This document shows positions 1 through 11,563 of a stretch of DNA of 64,000 nt, in pieces (within the stretch, counting starts at the first letter, position 1; every line of letters begins with the position of its first letter). The stretch is taken from NCBI GenBank assembly GCA_033439685.1, contig JAUEDM010000005.1:1-64000 (forward strand), in the 5' to 3' direction. The position numbers and the translations under genes were made by a program. The DNA comes from Apodospora peruviana (Eukaryota; Ascomycota; Sordariomycetes; Sordariales; Lasiosphaeriaceae). The notes beneath the pieces were generated by a model. The model had not been told where the DNA came from. It searched no databases and saw only the letters and a list, made by a program, of their open reading frames with translations.

Positions 1-177
1 GTCGGTGGGGTACAGTGTATTCCAGGAGCATTTGCACCGCTATCTGCTGTGGCAGAGGGACGGAACATCTCTGAAGACGATTACTTCCTTCTCCGGCGGC
101 CCCGTTCCGTCGTGGTCGTGGATGGCGCACGAAGGCAGTGGCTGCGACGGAGAACGAGGGCCATTGCTATGTCCTAA
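1..177 (+). CDS. C-terminal end of an unidentified protein, cut by the window edge
   Basis: Frame 1 is open from the first base to a TAA stop and encodes 58 residues. The segment is rich in arginine near the end (VVDGARRQWLRRRTRAIAMS) and its codon choice resembles that of neighbouring genes. I do not recognise the family. It could be the last exon of a larger gene to the left, or a chance open frame. No intron acceptor can be tested because the window starts here. No function is proposed. Confidence 0.35.
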   Translation, partial: VGGVQCIPGAFAPLSAVAEGRNISEDDYFLLRRPRSVVVVDGARRQWLRRRTRAIAMS

Positions 178-611
178 TCATTAGTCCCGTATCAGTCACC
201 AAGGGGGACGCTGGCATGGATTTCTGGGAGCGAGTCGGGGTTGGGAAAGTTGGGCGGTAGCATATTGCAGAAGTTGAAGGGGGCACCCCTGTTATTCGTT
301 AGCAAGATTTTAACCTTTTTTCTTTGGTTATAGGAGGATTTCGTTGGCGAAGAAGAACCTATTAGCTGCCCAGCAAAATAATATGTGGATGTATCGTATA
401 CGGACTGATTATTCTCAAAATGGTATCCGCGTTTTACAGACAAAGCACAGTGTGCATTTTGGAGTGCATGTGGCAAATGCTGCAGAGATTGCCCAAGTAT
501 TGACTATTATGTGCTAGTTCAGAGTCCAATGATCCTTCATAGATTTCGGCTCTGCAAAGTCCCTCACCAGTTTGCATTACACTAGACAGTATCCTGGTAA
601 TTCTGGGCGAT
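178..611. other. Intergenic region, convergent 3' ends
   Basis: This stretch lies between the stop of the partial left-hand gene and the stop of the sugar transporter. It should hold the 3' untranslated regions of both. Short open frames on the minus strand here show no recognisable domain. I see no repeat or RNA gene. Confidence 0.6.
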
Positions 612-2445
612 TTAGACGCGATCATCATGGTTTACTTCCACCGCGGTTTTCTCCTCGACTTCATGAACCCGTCTCTCCAACTCAGATACGCGGTACTTTT
701 CCGACCTCATTGTTGGGACGAACCACGGCGCCTCGGTAAAAAGAGCCCTCATCTCCTCTAGCGGCCGCTTGGCTGTCTCGGGTAGCACTGCCCAAAAGAA
801 GAGTGCGTTTGTGCAATTGCAGACCTGGAAGAGTCAAGATTGCCTGGTCAGTTTGCTGCGATAATTTCGACTGTGTCTCGGTCTGGCCACTTACAATGAA
901 CAAGATGTACCATCTCCATCCAATACCGTGCGTATCATCAAGTGCCACGGACGTAGTCTGCCCAATCATGGTGTTGAAGGCAAAGCTCGTCATCGTGGCA
1001 ATGGATACGCCCTTCGCTCGTGTCTTGGTGTCGAAGATCTCGGCTGGGATGATCCAAGAAAGCGGACCGCAAGTCGCACTGAAGGAGAAATTGTACAGCC
1101 ACATCATGGCTATGAACCCCCAAGCAGCCGAGCTGCTGCTGTTCTCCGATCCCGGGGGAAACTTGGCTAAGAGCACGGTGGCGATGATGAAGGTGACCAT
1201 GTTGCCGAGGTTACCCAGGATGAGAGGCCAGCGCCGGCCGATGCGGTCGATGAACAGGACGCACAGGAACTGGGCGACCAGGGCGATGACGGATGATATG
1301 GCCTGGTATTTGAGCGTTTCATCACCCGCGATGCCGATCTTGGCGTAGATGGCGACCGAGTAGTATTGGATCGCGCTCACACCGGTCATCTGGATGGAAG
1401 CTTGAATGGCGCAAGCAAGGAAGAGGCGGCGGAACGACGACGGATCCTTGAACAGCTCGACGTAAGACTTGGCCTGCAGTTCGCGCTCGAGGGCAATGGA
1501 TTCCTGAATTTGCTCAAACTCGGCCCTTACCCAAGCATCCTCGGTATTTCCGTGTGCATGGAGTTTGGCAAGGGTCTGTAGGCCCTCCTCGACACGGCCG
1601 TGGTCCATGAGCCATCTGGGCGACTCGGGGAACAGGAGAATCAAGGCGGCGAGAATGACGCCTGGGACGCACTGGATGCCCAGGCTCACACGCCACTGCC
1701 TGCTGTCGGTCGGAGCGAATCCGATGTATGTCCCTGTTGCCCTAGTCAGCTTCCTCCTGCTACTCAAAGAGTGAAAAAGGTTGTCATGGCAAATACCGTA
1801 GGAAATCCACGCTGCCGCAAGCGCACCGATACCAAGCATGAACTGCTGCAAAGCAGTAACTCGCCCGCGAATGCTGGGGTGGCAGAGCTCGGCCTGGTAG
1901 AGAGGTACGACCATGGTCAGGAATCCGACTCCAACGCCGGCAAGACACCTGCCAGCGTAGAGATAGTCGATTGTCTGTGCTCCTGTCTGAAGCCCACCAC
2001 CCAGAAGGAAGACCAAGGCGCCAAGCAGGATGGTCTGCTTGCGGCCCAGTTTATCTGCCGTGTAACCAGCAAACAAGGCGCCGAAAAAGGCACCACCGGT
2101 GAATACCGAAACGACGGCGCCACTGAAGGGGATACATGCAAGTGGTGAGCACCAAGTCTTGCATGATGTGAAGACAGTAAGTTGGGGAAAACTAACATTT
2201 TCTTGGGGTCATTGCCAAATTGCGAGATGAACGACTGCGAGGCGATGGCCTCGGCAACAACTCCGAGGTCGTATCCGTAGAGCAGAGAGCCCAGGGATGC
2301 GAACACGCCGACCAGGAACTGTGGAATGCCAGTTAGTCACATCACTTGTCAAGCATCTTGGACTTTGTAGATTTACCTGGTACCACTTTGGCGGAAGTGC
2401 CATCTTTCGTCTGGCGGCCTGGGCAGGCACTTGTTCACCTTGCAA
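612..2445 (-). CDS. MFS sugar transporter, 522 aa, five exons
   Basis: Proton-coupled plasma-membrane sugar uptake is the usual role of this family (sugar porter, MFS). Exons read 2445-2377, 2318-2197, 2122-1797, 1733-895 and 824-612, and all splices keep frame with GT-AG borders. Visible motifs are GSLLYGYDLGV in helix 1, AGYTADKLGRKQ between helices 2 and 3, AGRCLAGVGVGF in helix 4, FPESPRWL after helix 6, DRIGRRWPLILG, and PAEIF plus LPETAKRPLEEM near the end. Length fits the family (about 500 to 550). It shares a 702-base divergent promoter with the GH51 arabinofuranosidase. That suggests uptake of arabinose or arabino-oligosaccharides, but the substrate is inferred from context only. The family call is firm. 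Confidence 0.92.
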
Positions 2446-3147
2446 TTTGAACGCAGCGGGAGAAACAGCAAGGTATTATCTTGGAAAAGGGTCTTGATGG
2501 AGAGATTTCAGACAAGACGATAGATATCTGGGTCCAGCTCGCATCTATTTATTCTCCACCACGATGACAGGAGCCAGGTTCGCACGTGGCTGGGTTGTAC
2601 TCGTCTTTCTCCAACTTCCCCAGACCTGAAGTGCCCGCTTTAATACCGAGCTGCCGAGATGATATTGAGATCCAGGGCACCGTGATCCTGGAGATCGTCA
2701 TTACACTTCCCAAGTTGGGGATGTAGCCCGGTTTGGGGGGGCATCAGTGCCGTGAGGGGCTGTGACAGGCGGAGAAATTTCTTCTGTAAAAAACAACTCG
2801 GGACCAGCTATCGGGACTCTTCTCCTCCACATCACGGCGTTTACCCCAGTCGGCCTAGTGTAGCGTGACACCTGACGGGGTCCAACGCCGGCGCGAGCCG
2901 GAGACTAGCCCGGGCCCAAACAACAAGCGCGCCAATCACAGTTAACCAGTGAGCCACTGCAAGCACCGGAGCCGGAGCTGGGTCTTGGACACGTTATTGG
3001 AACGTACAACACAGCTGGTCCTTGAATCAATTGTCAAAAATTTGAACGTAATACCGATCCGGGTCAGATCCAAGGTTTTTGCTCAAGAAACCATCACACT
3101 GACTGCTCAATCCCTCAAACCCAGCAAGACTGTGACAACGACACAAC
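2446..3147. promoter_or_regulatory. Divergent promoter between sugar transporter and arabinofuranosidase
   Basis: The start codons of the two head-to-head genes are 702 bases apart, so both promoters lie here. A few short matches to the CreA carbon-repression core SYGGRG are present (for example CCCCAG at 2618-2623 and CTCCAC at 2825-2830, both on the minus strand). Matches this short are expected by chance at about this density. No clear TATA box or pairing of sites was seen. Confidence 0.6.
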
Positions 3148-4801
3148 ATGACAACATTCACCCGCATTCCGACGGCCGCCCAGGCCGACATTTCAGTCAA
3201 CCCGAAGCACATCGTGTCAAAGATTGACGATAATACATATGGCGGATTCACCGAGTAAGGTTCCTCATGTCATGTTTTTTTCCGTCTGTTCAATGCTGAC
3301 ACTGAACGCAGACACATGGGCCGATGTATCTACGGCGGCATCTACGACCCGGGCAACCCCCTATCCGACGAGAATGGGTTTCGCAAGGATGTCATCGCGG
3401 CCATGAAAGAACTCAACGTTCCGGTCGTGCGGTATCCCGGCGGTAACTTTGTTGCGACGTACCATTGGATGGATGGTGTTGGACCACGAGATCAACGACC
3501 CAAGAGGTAAGTATCCCCTCCAAAGATCTGTGCTGGTAAAAATCCTAATTTGTCTGTCTGCCAGACGCGAGCTCGCCTGGATCGGAGTCGAGTCCAACGA
3601 GTTTGGGACAGACGAGTTCCTGCACTGGTGCGAGGTGGTAGGAACGGAACCCTACATGTGCCTCAACTTTGGGACAGGCACCCTGGACGAAGCTTTGGGG
3701 TGGGTCGAGTACTGCAACGCCACAACAGACACCTACTACGCCAACCTCCGCCGCAAAAACACAGGGAGAGACAAGCCGTACGGCGTGAAATACTGGGCCT
3801 TGGGCAACGAGATGTGGGGTCCCTGGCAGGTCGGCCAGATGACGAAAGAAGACTACGCCAAGAAAGCGTACCAGTGGGCGAAAGCGCTGAAGCTGCTCGA
3901 CCCGTCCATCACGCTCATCCTCTGTGGCGAGACGGGGTTTTCGAGCTGGGACTCCTACGTCATCAAGGAGTGCATCCGCCACGACCTGCACGGGCTTGGG
4001 GGGAGCACCAGCTCATCACTTATTGATATGCACAGCATCCATTTGTACACGGCGTCTGCGGACCATCTGCAGAATGTCACTGCTCCCCTTGCGGCGGAAC
4101 GCGCTATCGAGATTACGGCTGGTCTGATTGATCTCGCTCGGATTGAGAATAAAGTCCCTCCTACCGTTCCAAGGCAAAAGATTTGTTTTGACGAGTGGAA
4201 CGTCTGGGATCCATTCAGGGCACCCGGCGAGGACGGTGGCGAGGAGAAGTATACACTGTCTGATGCCCTGGCGGTCAGTGTTTGGCTCAATGTTTTTGTG
4301 AGGCAGTCCAAATATATTGGCATGGCCAATATTGCGCAGTCGGTTAATGTCATCTCGCCGCTTATGACGCACGAGACCGGCATCACCAAGCAGGCGACGT
4401 GGTGGCCACTCCTACTGTTCAGCAAGTATATGCGAGGCAGCACCGTTGCCGTTAACCTGCGTTGTGCTGCGTATGATGGGCCGACCAAGCCGGAGTGGAT
4501 TCGGGGGACCGTGGACACGCCTTGGCTGGACGTGAGCGCGGCTGTCGACGAGCAAGGTGTAGTGACGCTCGCTGTGGTTAACATCCACCCAAGTGAGGAT
4601 CTTGCTGTGAAGATCAATGGGGTTTTCGGGAGTGTCACTGCTTATACCGTCACTGCTACGGGTGTGGACGCGATCAATACTAAGGCTTGGAGCGAGATGC
4701 AGGTGAAAGAGATCAGGGCGGACGGAGGGCTGGACAGGTCAATGTACATATTTCCCAAGCACTCTTTAACGATGCTAAGGTGGCAGTCACGCTCATCTTG
4801 A
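3148..4801 (+). CDS. GH51 alpha-L-arabinofuranosidase, intracellular type, 512 aa
   Basis: The enzyme removes terminal alpha-L-arabinofuranosyl groups from arabinan or arabinoxylan fragments. Exons are 3148-3254, 3312-3506 and 3565-4801, joining to 513 codons. The ATG chosen is the first in frame and gives MTTFTRIPTAAQADI. No signal peptide is visible, which fits the roughly 500-residue intracellular GH51 type rather than the longer secreted fungal type. The N-terminal block GGNFVATYHWMDGVGP is typical. The acid/base glutamate lies in GNEMWGP near residue 183, and the nucleophile lies in FDEWNVW near residue 309. The C-terminal beta-sandwich follows (VVTLAVVNIHPSEDLAV). It is divergent from a sugar transporter, and its 3' end lies 37 bases from that of the convergent aldo-keto reductase. 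The call is strong. Confidence 0.93.
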
Positions 4802-4838
4802 TAGGTAGCAGTCTCACTCAGATATAAACATCCCAGCA

Positions 4839-6242
4839 TTACTCCGATTCCCTTGCCTTGACCGCTCCAGGAAAAGCCAAGAAGGCAGACTGTATCCCCA
4901 AGATAGGCTGTGCTTCCCCCGTCACATTCGGATCTTGCCCAATCATACTACCAGGAAACCCAATCTCAAACTTTGTCACGCTCTCCAGATACTCAACCTG
5001 TTTATCAGTAAGCCTAAGCTTCAGTCCGGCAATATTATCCTCCAGCTGCTCGACCTTGCGCCCACCAACAACCGGAAACACGTTATACACCCCACACATT
5101 GCCGCCTTTCTCAGTACATACGCCAGCGCAATCTGCGCGACACTGGCCGTCCCATGCTCACCAGCCACCTTCGCAAGCGCGTCACTCATCTCCTCATGAG
5201 CAGTCGACTGAGATGCACCACTAAACGGCCGCAGCGGCTCACCATTTCTTTCTCTTTCCGTCATGGCCGTCCGGCTCTGGAATTTCCCGCCGCCGAGAAC
5301 GCCCCACGGCGTGAGCGCCATGCCAAAATGTCGCGCCATGGGCAGTATCTCCCGCTCAAAATCGCGGGTCATGACGTTCCACTTGCCTGAATAAACACTG
5401 AACTGCGTCTTGCCGTGCAGCTTGGCGTACGTGTTTGCCGCGCTGACGACCCAAGCCGGCGTGTCGCTGACGCCCAGGTACAGGACTTTGCCCTGCTGGA
5501 TGAGGAGGTGGAGGGAGTCCATGACTTCCTCGATTGAGGACTGGTAGTCCCACCAGTGGACATACAGAATATCGATGTAGTCCGTCTGGAGCTTGCGGAG
5601 GGAGTCACGGACTGACATGTGCAGGCTGCGCCGGTGGTTGCCTCCGTGATTTGCCGTGCGGCCCTTTTGGTCCGGGCAGGTGTGCAGTTTGTAGTCTGAT
5701 GTGTACTTGGTTGCTATAACCAGGTTATCGCGGATCTGACGAGAAGACATCCATTCGCCGATCCAAAACTCGGATTCTTCTTCTTGGTAGGCGTTGGCCT
5801 TGTCGTGAAGTCAGTTGATGATGACACCCACCCCCTTTGGGTTCATGTTCAATATGCCTGTAAAGGGAAATTGGAGATGGGAAATTTGCCGGCCAAGGGA
5901 TGGCATTACCGTATCGATGAAGTTGCCTCCAGCCTAACTAGAACATAAGCATCATCTAGCGTCAGTGTTCAGTGGTGTGCTAATACTGCGAGAACAAGAA
6001 GGCGACTATTCAAAGTTCAAGTTCATCAGGGGAGGATGGATGTTAACAACCTCAAAGTACGCATCTAGCAACTTGGTTGCATTCTCCTGGGTCATGTGTC
6101 CCCATGCTTTGTTCCAATTCTGGCCGATGTTTCCGCCTCCCAAAGCCAATGGGGAGACGCGGATGCCCGCTGTGGACGAGAGAATCCTTAATCTCCCGAG
6201 CTCAGTCGGGGGCTCATCGATCTCGGGTCTAGCGAGGGACAT
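4839..6242 (-). CDS. Aldo-keto reductase of the aryl-alcohol dehydrogenase / norsolorinic acid reductase type, 391 aa
   Basis: This is an NADPH-dependent carbonyl reductase related to the AAD and NorB/StcV group (AKR9). Exons read 6242-6051, 5933-5910 and 5798-4839. The middle exon is only 24 bases and encodes AGGNFIDT, which is needed to complete the conserved NFIDTANAYQ block. The first intron uses a weak GTTGTT donor. The catalytic tetrad is visible: D in FIDTAN, Y in NAYQ, K in VIATKY and H in LYVHWWD. The cofactor-binding C-terminal part includes VFPVVGGRKVEQLEDN. Length is usual for the family. The substrate is unknown. It faces the GH51 gene tail to tail and may belong to neither the sugar module nor the metabolite cluster. 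Confidence 0.88.
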
Positions 6243-6794
6243 GATGATGTGATTATCCCCGTTGCTTCGCTGCTTCGCTCAGTGCCAGGGAGTTGTTGCC
6301 CAAGTAAGTGCGCGACTGAAGATGACGGACACAAGTGAGAATGAAGGCAATAATCTCACGATAGTGACATGCAGCGACAACTGCCGACCGACGAAGCAGT
6401 CGTTGTTACTTTATAGTCAATACAACGCGGGGCGGCGACTCTGCATAAGAGAACGGAATATCAGCAAAGGACTGAAGTGCCCTCCTTGGGTAGCAGCCTT
6501 TAAAGCCCAAGGGTAGGGTGACAATGAAGGTGCCAAGCTGCAATTCGCGGTCTTGTCCGGACTGGGAACGAATCATTGATGTCTAGAAAAGCCCGCATCA
6601 CTCCCCGGTGCCCCATCGGGTAGTTTTGCCGAATACAGCATGAAATATAGCAATACTGCAAGGGGAAAAAAAAAAGGTGTATTCTATTTCCTTTTGGCTG
6701 TGCTGGGTCTCCCTTCTTGAGACTAGTCTGCATTCGATTTGTTTACTGCATTCAGATTCGTGTTATGATACAAAACAACCCTTCCCTCCCATCT
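6243..6794. other. Intergenic region between two minus-strand genes
   Basis: This holds the aldo-keto reductase promoter (right after 6242) and the 3' untranslated end of the MFS exporter. The open frames here are short and have no domain signature. An A-rich run sits near 6663-6676. Nothing else was seen. Confidence 0.55.
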
Positions 6795-8730
6795 TCATAC
6801 CGCAGTGCCACTTGCAGCGGCAGCCGCCTTGGTCATATCCAACTTGGTCCATCTCCCTACCGGCGCTGCCAGCACAGCGATGCCGATTCCGCCGATCCCA
6901 ATGGCAAAAGCCACCCGCAAGCCCGCTAGATATGCATCCAAGATCACGGGCACCACGTCTGGCAGGAACACGTCTCTCAACCCGGTTGCGCCCGCGGCAA
7001 GGACCTGCCCAGCGTTGACGCTTGAAGGGAGGGAGGCGATCATCTTTGCGATCAGCGACCCCTGGCCCGCCGACACGAACAAAGCACCTCCGATTGTGTT
7101 GAAGAATAAGGTGCTGGCCGTGATGAGCGGGAGGTCGCTGGGCTCAACCGTGGCCTGTGCCATGATCATGGGGATCTGGATGCTGAGTCCCCAGCCGAAG
7201 CCGCCGAGGATCTGGAAGCCGATCCATTTACCCGCGCCGGTGCTCACGTCGAGCGTGTAAAACAGTCCGCTGGCGACAGCCGCGAGGACGGCGCCCAACG
7301 GTAGCCACGGTTTGGCAATACCGGTCTTCTGGACCGCGCCGGATGATACAATGGACCCTATGACCCACGGAATGATCAGCGGGAGGTTGCGGACGCCCGA
7401 GTTGGTCGCCGACACGCCCTGCGCGGTCTGGAAGTAGATGGGCAACACGTAGATGGCCAAGAAGAATGTGCCGGCGTTGAAGAAGGTGAACAATGCCAGA
7501 GGCCAGATCCTGGGGTCGCGGATCAGGCGAGGCGGTACCATCGCTCTGTCACCCTGCAAGATCTCGACTGCCACGAAGGCCACGCCGATGGCCACACTGC
7601 CGACCAGCAAGCCGACCACCAGGGAGCTCGACCAAGCGTGTGTCTGCCCGCCATACTGAAACGCCAGGATGAAGGAAATGGTGCCGGCCATCACGAGCAC
7701 GATTCCCAGCGGGTCCAGCTGCAGGAACTTCTCCAGTGGTGTAGCCTTGACGGCCTTTGCTTCTGCGGGTGCGGTGAAGAAGAATGTCACGATGGCGGCG
7801 GAAAAGCCGCCGATGGGAAGGTTGATGTAGAAGCACCAACGCCATGATACTCGGTCGGCTGGTCATTTGCCGTTAGTTTCAGATCTTCTCACACTAATAT
7901 GGCACCGAGGTAAGAGAAACTTAAAGCGGATCGCTCACAAAAGGCTCCTCCGATGACGGGACCCACGACACTGGCAATTCCATACGAGAGACCGATGAAG
8001 CTCATGAGCATGGGCCGCTTGGAAGGGTGGGCAGAGAAGGCGACGATGGTGTAGGCCCCGGACCCGAGGCCAGCAGCCCCGACACCCGCAATGGCCCGTC
8101 CGACGATGAGCGCCTTGCTGTTGGGCGCCACGGCGCAAATCAAGGACCCGACCTCGAAGATGAACATGGCAGCCAGGAAGCCCGACTTGAGGGCGAAGTA
8201 CTTGTACACCTTGCCCCCTGAGTCATGACATCAAAGTTAGCTGGCGCCAAGTACTAGGTTTGGACGGGGAGAAGCACATACAGGCTGACAAGAACGCAGC
8301 GGACGTCATGAAGAAGGCAGACCCATACCAGGACGCCTCGTCCAGGCTGTGGAATTGGTCGGTGATCTTGGGGATGGCCGTGGCAACGATTGTCTGATTT
8401 GAAGAGTCATCGTCGTGTTAGTGTGAATTAGGGGAGCATCGCGTGTTGGCATCATGGGTGCAGTTTTAAACCAGGACATGAACGAACCAGGTCTAAAGCG
8501 AACAGGAAGACGGCGAGAAAAAGGGCCGTGACAATAATTGCAAGCACCAAGCCAGACGGGTATACCGTCTCTGCTTTCGGCGCCGGTAACTCAGCGTCGC
8601 CGTCGCCTTTCTCGACCTGTGACTCCGAGTCGGAAGCACGCTGCTCCCCGACGGCTGTCACGGCCATGTCTTTCTCGGGCAGCTTCTCCGAAGCCGAGTC
8701 TGTGGCTGGAGGGGGTGAGACTTCGGGCAT
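6795..8730 (-). CDS. MFS multidrug-type exporter (DHA2 family, 14 helices), 565 aa
   Basis: A drug:proton antiporter-like efflux pump of the plasma membrane, often found in fungal toxin and metabolite clusters. Exons read 8730-8488, 8393-8282, 8217-7939 and 7858-6795. The ATG at 8730 is preferred over upstream in-frame codons because it starts MPEVSPPPATDS, a normal hydrophilic N-terminus. Motif D1-like ALDLTIVATAIPKI, then GRAIAGVGAAGLGSG (motif B), SYGIASVVGPVIGGAF (motif C, the antiporter signature) and WRWCFYINLPIGG are all present. Length and helix count fit DHA2. It lies beside the reductase and isocyanide synthase, so export of the cluster product is a reasonable inference. No substrate evidence exists in the sequence. 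Confidence 0.9.
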
Positions 8731-10226
8731 GATGAGTGTTAAGGTTTGGTTGATTTTTGGGAATGGAAAAGGTGTGCAAGTTGGAACCACCAAAGGTACA
8801 AATGACTGCTGTGTTCTGTTGTGAACATAATTAGGTCTTCAAGTGTGTTTTCTTCCTGTTTTGTTTTCCTTGTCAATAACTTATGTCCTGTTTGGACATG
8901 TCGCCCCCAAATGAATGTGGTCCTTACGATAAGTTAAGCTCCGGCCACGAACGGATGTTAAGTTGTCTCACTAGCAACCACTGTGCGGCGCAGTAGGTAC
9001 TCTGTAGGCTGTGCGTATCCGTATTGACTTTTGAGAGCCAAGAGCACATTCAACTCCGACTAGTAACGGATCCTAGGTGAAACCAATTTTTTGTTAGTGC
9101 GCGCCGAATGTGGAAAGATAGCGGTTACTGGCAAGTCCCTTCGAATAATGACCAGTCAGCAATGTGCATCCGCTTGCTACCACATCCTCGGAGTTATAAG
9201 GGCATGCACCGCTTGACACCAAATCCGTTTCACACGCATGCATGCCCTACTGGGAAAGGTAAGGTATGGTTTTCGTGCATCTGCCGGCAGGCAATGCATC
9301 TCGGCGGCGCTGAAGCAACATGTCAAGAACCGAGATTCTTTGGCTGCCGAATGCACCTGGGTGCGTGCATTTTTGATTCCACATCCGCAGAACAATAATT
9401 CGCAGACCTAGTCCAGAACAAGATTCGGTTTCTGGCGGCAGGCAGCAATATGGGAATTCCCGGACACCCAAAGTTTCACAGGGTGAAACGTCCTCCCCGG
9501 CTGGCAGGTTAAGGTACGTGCTCTGCAAGGACCAGAAACTTCAGTTCTGCCTGGTGTCACAGGCAAGCCACTTCCACTGACAATATTGGGCTTAAGTGAG
9601 GAAAAGTTGTAATAACACCATATCGATGATAAGTCATCATCCTCATTTACGTTGAAATCACCCATTGCTTTATCTTGACAAATGCATTATCGTGATTCTA
9701 TTGCTAAGGGTTATATAACTACAGTACAAGACGTTAAGTATCACCCTTCCTGCTTCGATAACAATGCAAGTTCATGCGAGTAATGGCTTTGAGATGGGTC
9801 GCATACTGTAGACCATCCCCACCAGGTAAATTAAAAAGAGTCGTGCAAGGATGGGCACACAGCATGCGCCACCTCTGTTTCCCTCCAGCAGTCCTAAGGC
9901 TGAGAGGCCACGAGGCAAATACCTTAATCAGGGATCTAGATGACGGGGAGTTTCCGGGAGATGGAAACGGGGGGGTCAGGAAACAGTGAATTGGTCTCCA
10001 TGTTCCGCAGCTACTTCAATCGCAACTCAAGCGCCGCCGAATATCAAGTCACTGGTAAGAAGCGGTACAATTGAAGCCCGGTCAGCCTTAGACGGGAGGA
10101 CCCGACAGGATCAATGCAACTTAATCTGACATGACATATACTCTCTACCGACATGGCATATCCCTGCATGAACATGGTACAGCATAAAAAGCCTCCTTCA
10201 ACGACAGTCAAGATATGAGACTTTGA
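8731..10226. other. Intergenic region, no gene recognised
   Basis: About 1.5 kb between the MFS start codon and the reductase stop. The left end is the MFS promoter. The rest has only short open frames of biased composition, and none shows a family motif or plausible splice pattern. I see no tRNA, no long repeat and no transposase fragment. Confidence 0.5.
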
Positions 10227-11563
10227 CTAAAATCCCATCTGCTTGACCCACAATGTCATCCATTCGGGTCCTACAGGCTGGAGCGAAGCCAACGTCTTGC
10301 TCCGGGCCGCAGACACTTCGGTTGCCAACAGGGGCTGCACCATCTTACTCCCAGTTCGGCCCAGGGACCCGAAGAAGTCGAGCAGCTTGAGCCCGGGATT
10401 CTTGTCCAAGTTGGTTGCATCATCTCGCTCCGAGCGCCGCAGCGTGTCTACCCATTGGCTCCAAGGCACAATGTTGTCAGGCTCGATTACTAGCAGACTC
10501 GCCACGGCGGGGACGAGCGCTGCCCATTTGACGTTGTGGGGATTGATGGCGTGGTAGATGGTAACCTCCCTCGACGAGGAGGAGGAGGAGGAGGAGGAGG
10601 AGGAGGAGGAGGAGGATTTCGCTGGAACACCAACCAGCTCCAGGATGATTTCGGACATTATATCCACCGGGACCCAGTTGACCACGTCCAGAGCTCCGAG
10701 GCCGGATGGCAGCAGGCCCATGTGCCTGGAGCTTGCGATGATCTGTGAGATGGAAGTCAATCTCTTATTGAAGACATAGAAGTAAGAACATGGAAGTAAG
10801 GAAAAGGTCCAACGCATACCGAAGGCAGCCACTCTTGCTTGTTCCACATGCCCTGCTCCCTCAAAGCCGGACCAGCAATCTGTCCGACGCGACAGACAGC
10901 CGCTCGATGATGACCGGTTTGGCTAGACTTGGCGTGCTCATCGATTATGAGCTCACAGATGAGCTTGGACGCGCTGTAGCCATTCAAGAGCGGGGACAGC
11001 TCATGGTTGGGGCGCTCTGCGATGGGGTCCTGTCCCTTAACATGGCTGACAGTATTAGAGGTTGATAGGAAAAGGAACTCGACATGCCGCGACGAGTCAG
11101 AGCAGAAGTCGAGCAGATTCCTTACTCCTCGGATGTGCGGTTCGAATGAGGACAGGTCCCAGTTGAAGTCGACTGGCCACTGGTTGTCTGTTGTCATAGT
11201 TAGTGGGCATGGAGAGACATACAACACAATGGAATACAGAAACTTACGGATAATGTGCGTAGTCTCGCGAAGGAGCTGGCAGTACTTCTTTCTGGTGAGG
11301 CCAAACATGGCCCGTGACAGGTCAACATGGAGAAATTCGACCCTGTCCTCCTCGCCCCAGGCGGCAGCATCCAAACCGCGGTCATGGCTCGCTATCTTCT
11401 GCTTCGCGAGCCCGCCATCCTCGGCACGGTTAAGACAGTAGATCTTGCGCACATGCTGTTGACGGGCGAGCGAGTCCAACAGGTATGAGCCCAGAGACCC
11501 TGTGCTCCCGGTGAGCATGACTGCCATGCCGAGTGTTTCTGTGGCGATGGTGGTGGCTGGCAT
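10227..11563 (-). CDS. Stand-alone thioester reductase (NAD-binding_4 / male-sterility type), 399 aa
   Basis: The protein resembles the terminal R domain of NRPS-like enzymes, which uses NADPH to release a carrier-bound acyl thioester as an aldehyde or alcohol. Exons read 11563-11248, 11187-10820 and 10742-10227. The ATG at 11563 opens MPATTIATETLG. The nucleotide site TGSTGSLG is at residues 18-25, a THIIHNQWPVDFN block spans the first splice, and the SDR-type YSASK has Y176 and K180. The tail WVPVDIMSEIILEL and HAINPHN is typical of R domains. No adenylation or carrier domain precedes it, so it would have to act on another protein. A run of 15 serines (residues 271-285) comes from a trinucleotide repeat. 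It shares a divergent promoter with the SDR gene. Acting on the CrmA-like carrier is inference. Confidence 0.85.
10578..10616. repeat. (GGA)13 microsatellite inside the reductase gene
   Basis: Thirteen uninterrupted GGA triplets on the plus strand read as TCC serine codons on the coding strand. With two adjoining TCG codons they give a 15-serine run. A trinucleotide unit keeps the frame whatever the copy number. The run sits in a loop-like region before REVTIYHAINPHN. Confidence 0.95.

Noticed and set aside
2446..3147. CreA-like SYGGRG hexamers as evidence of carbon repression
   Set aside because: The hexamer is degenerate and expected about every 250 bases, so the few matches are not informative.
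9100..9700. Short open frames on both strands right of the MFS gene
   Set aside because: No family motif, no consistent codon use and no plausible splicing into a gene.
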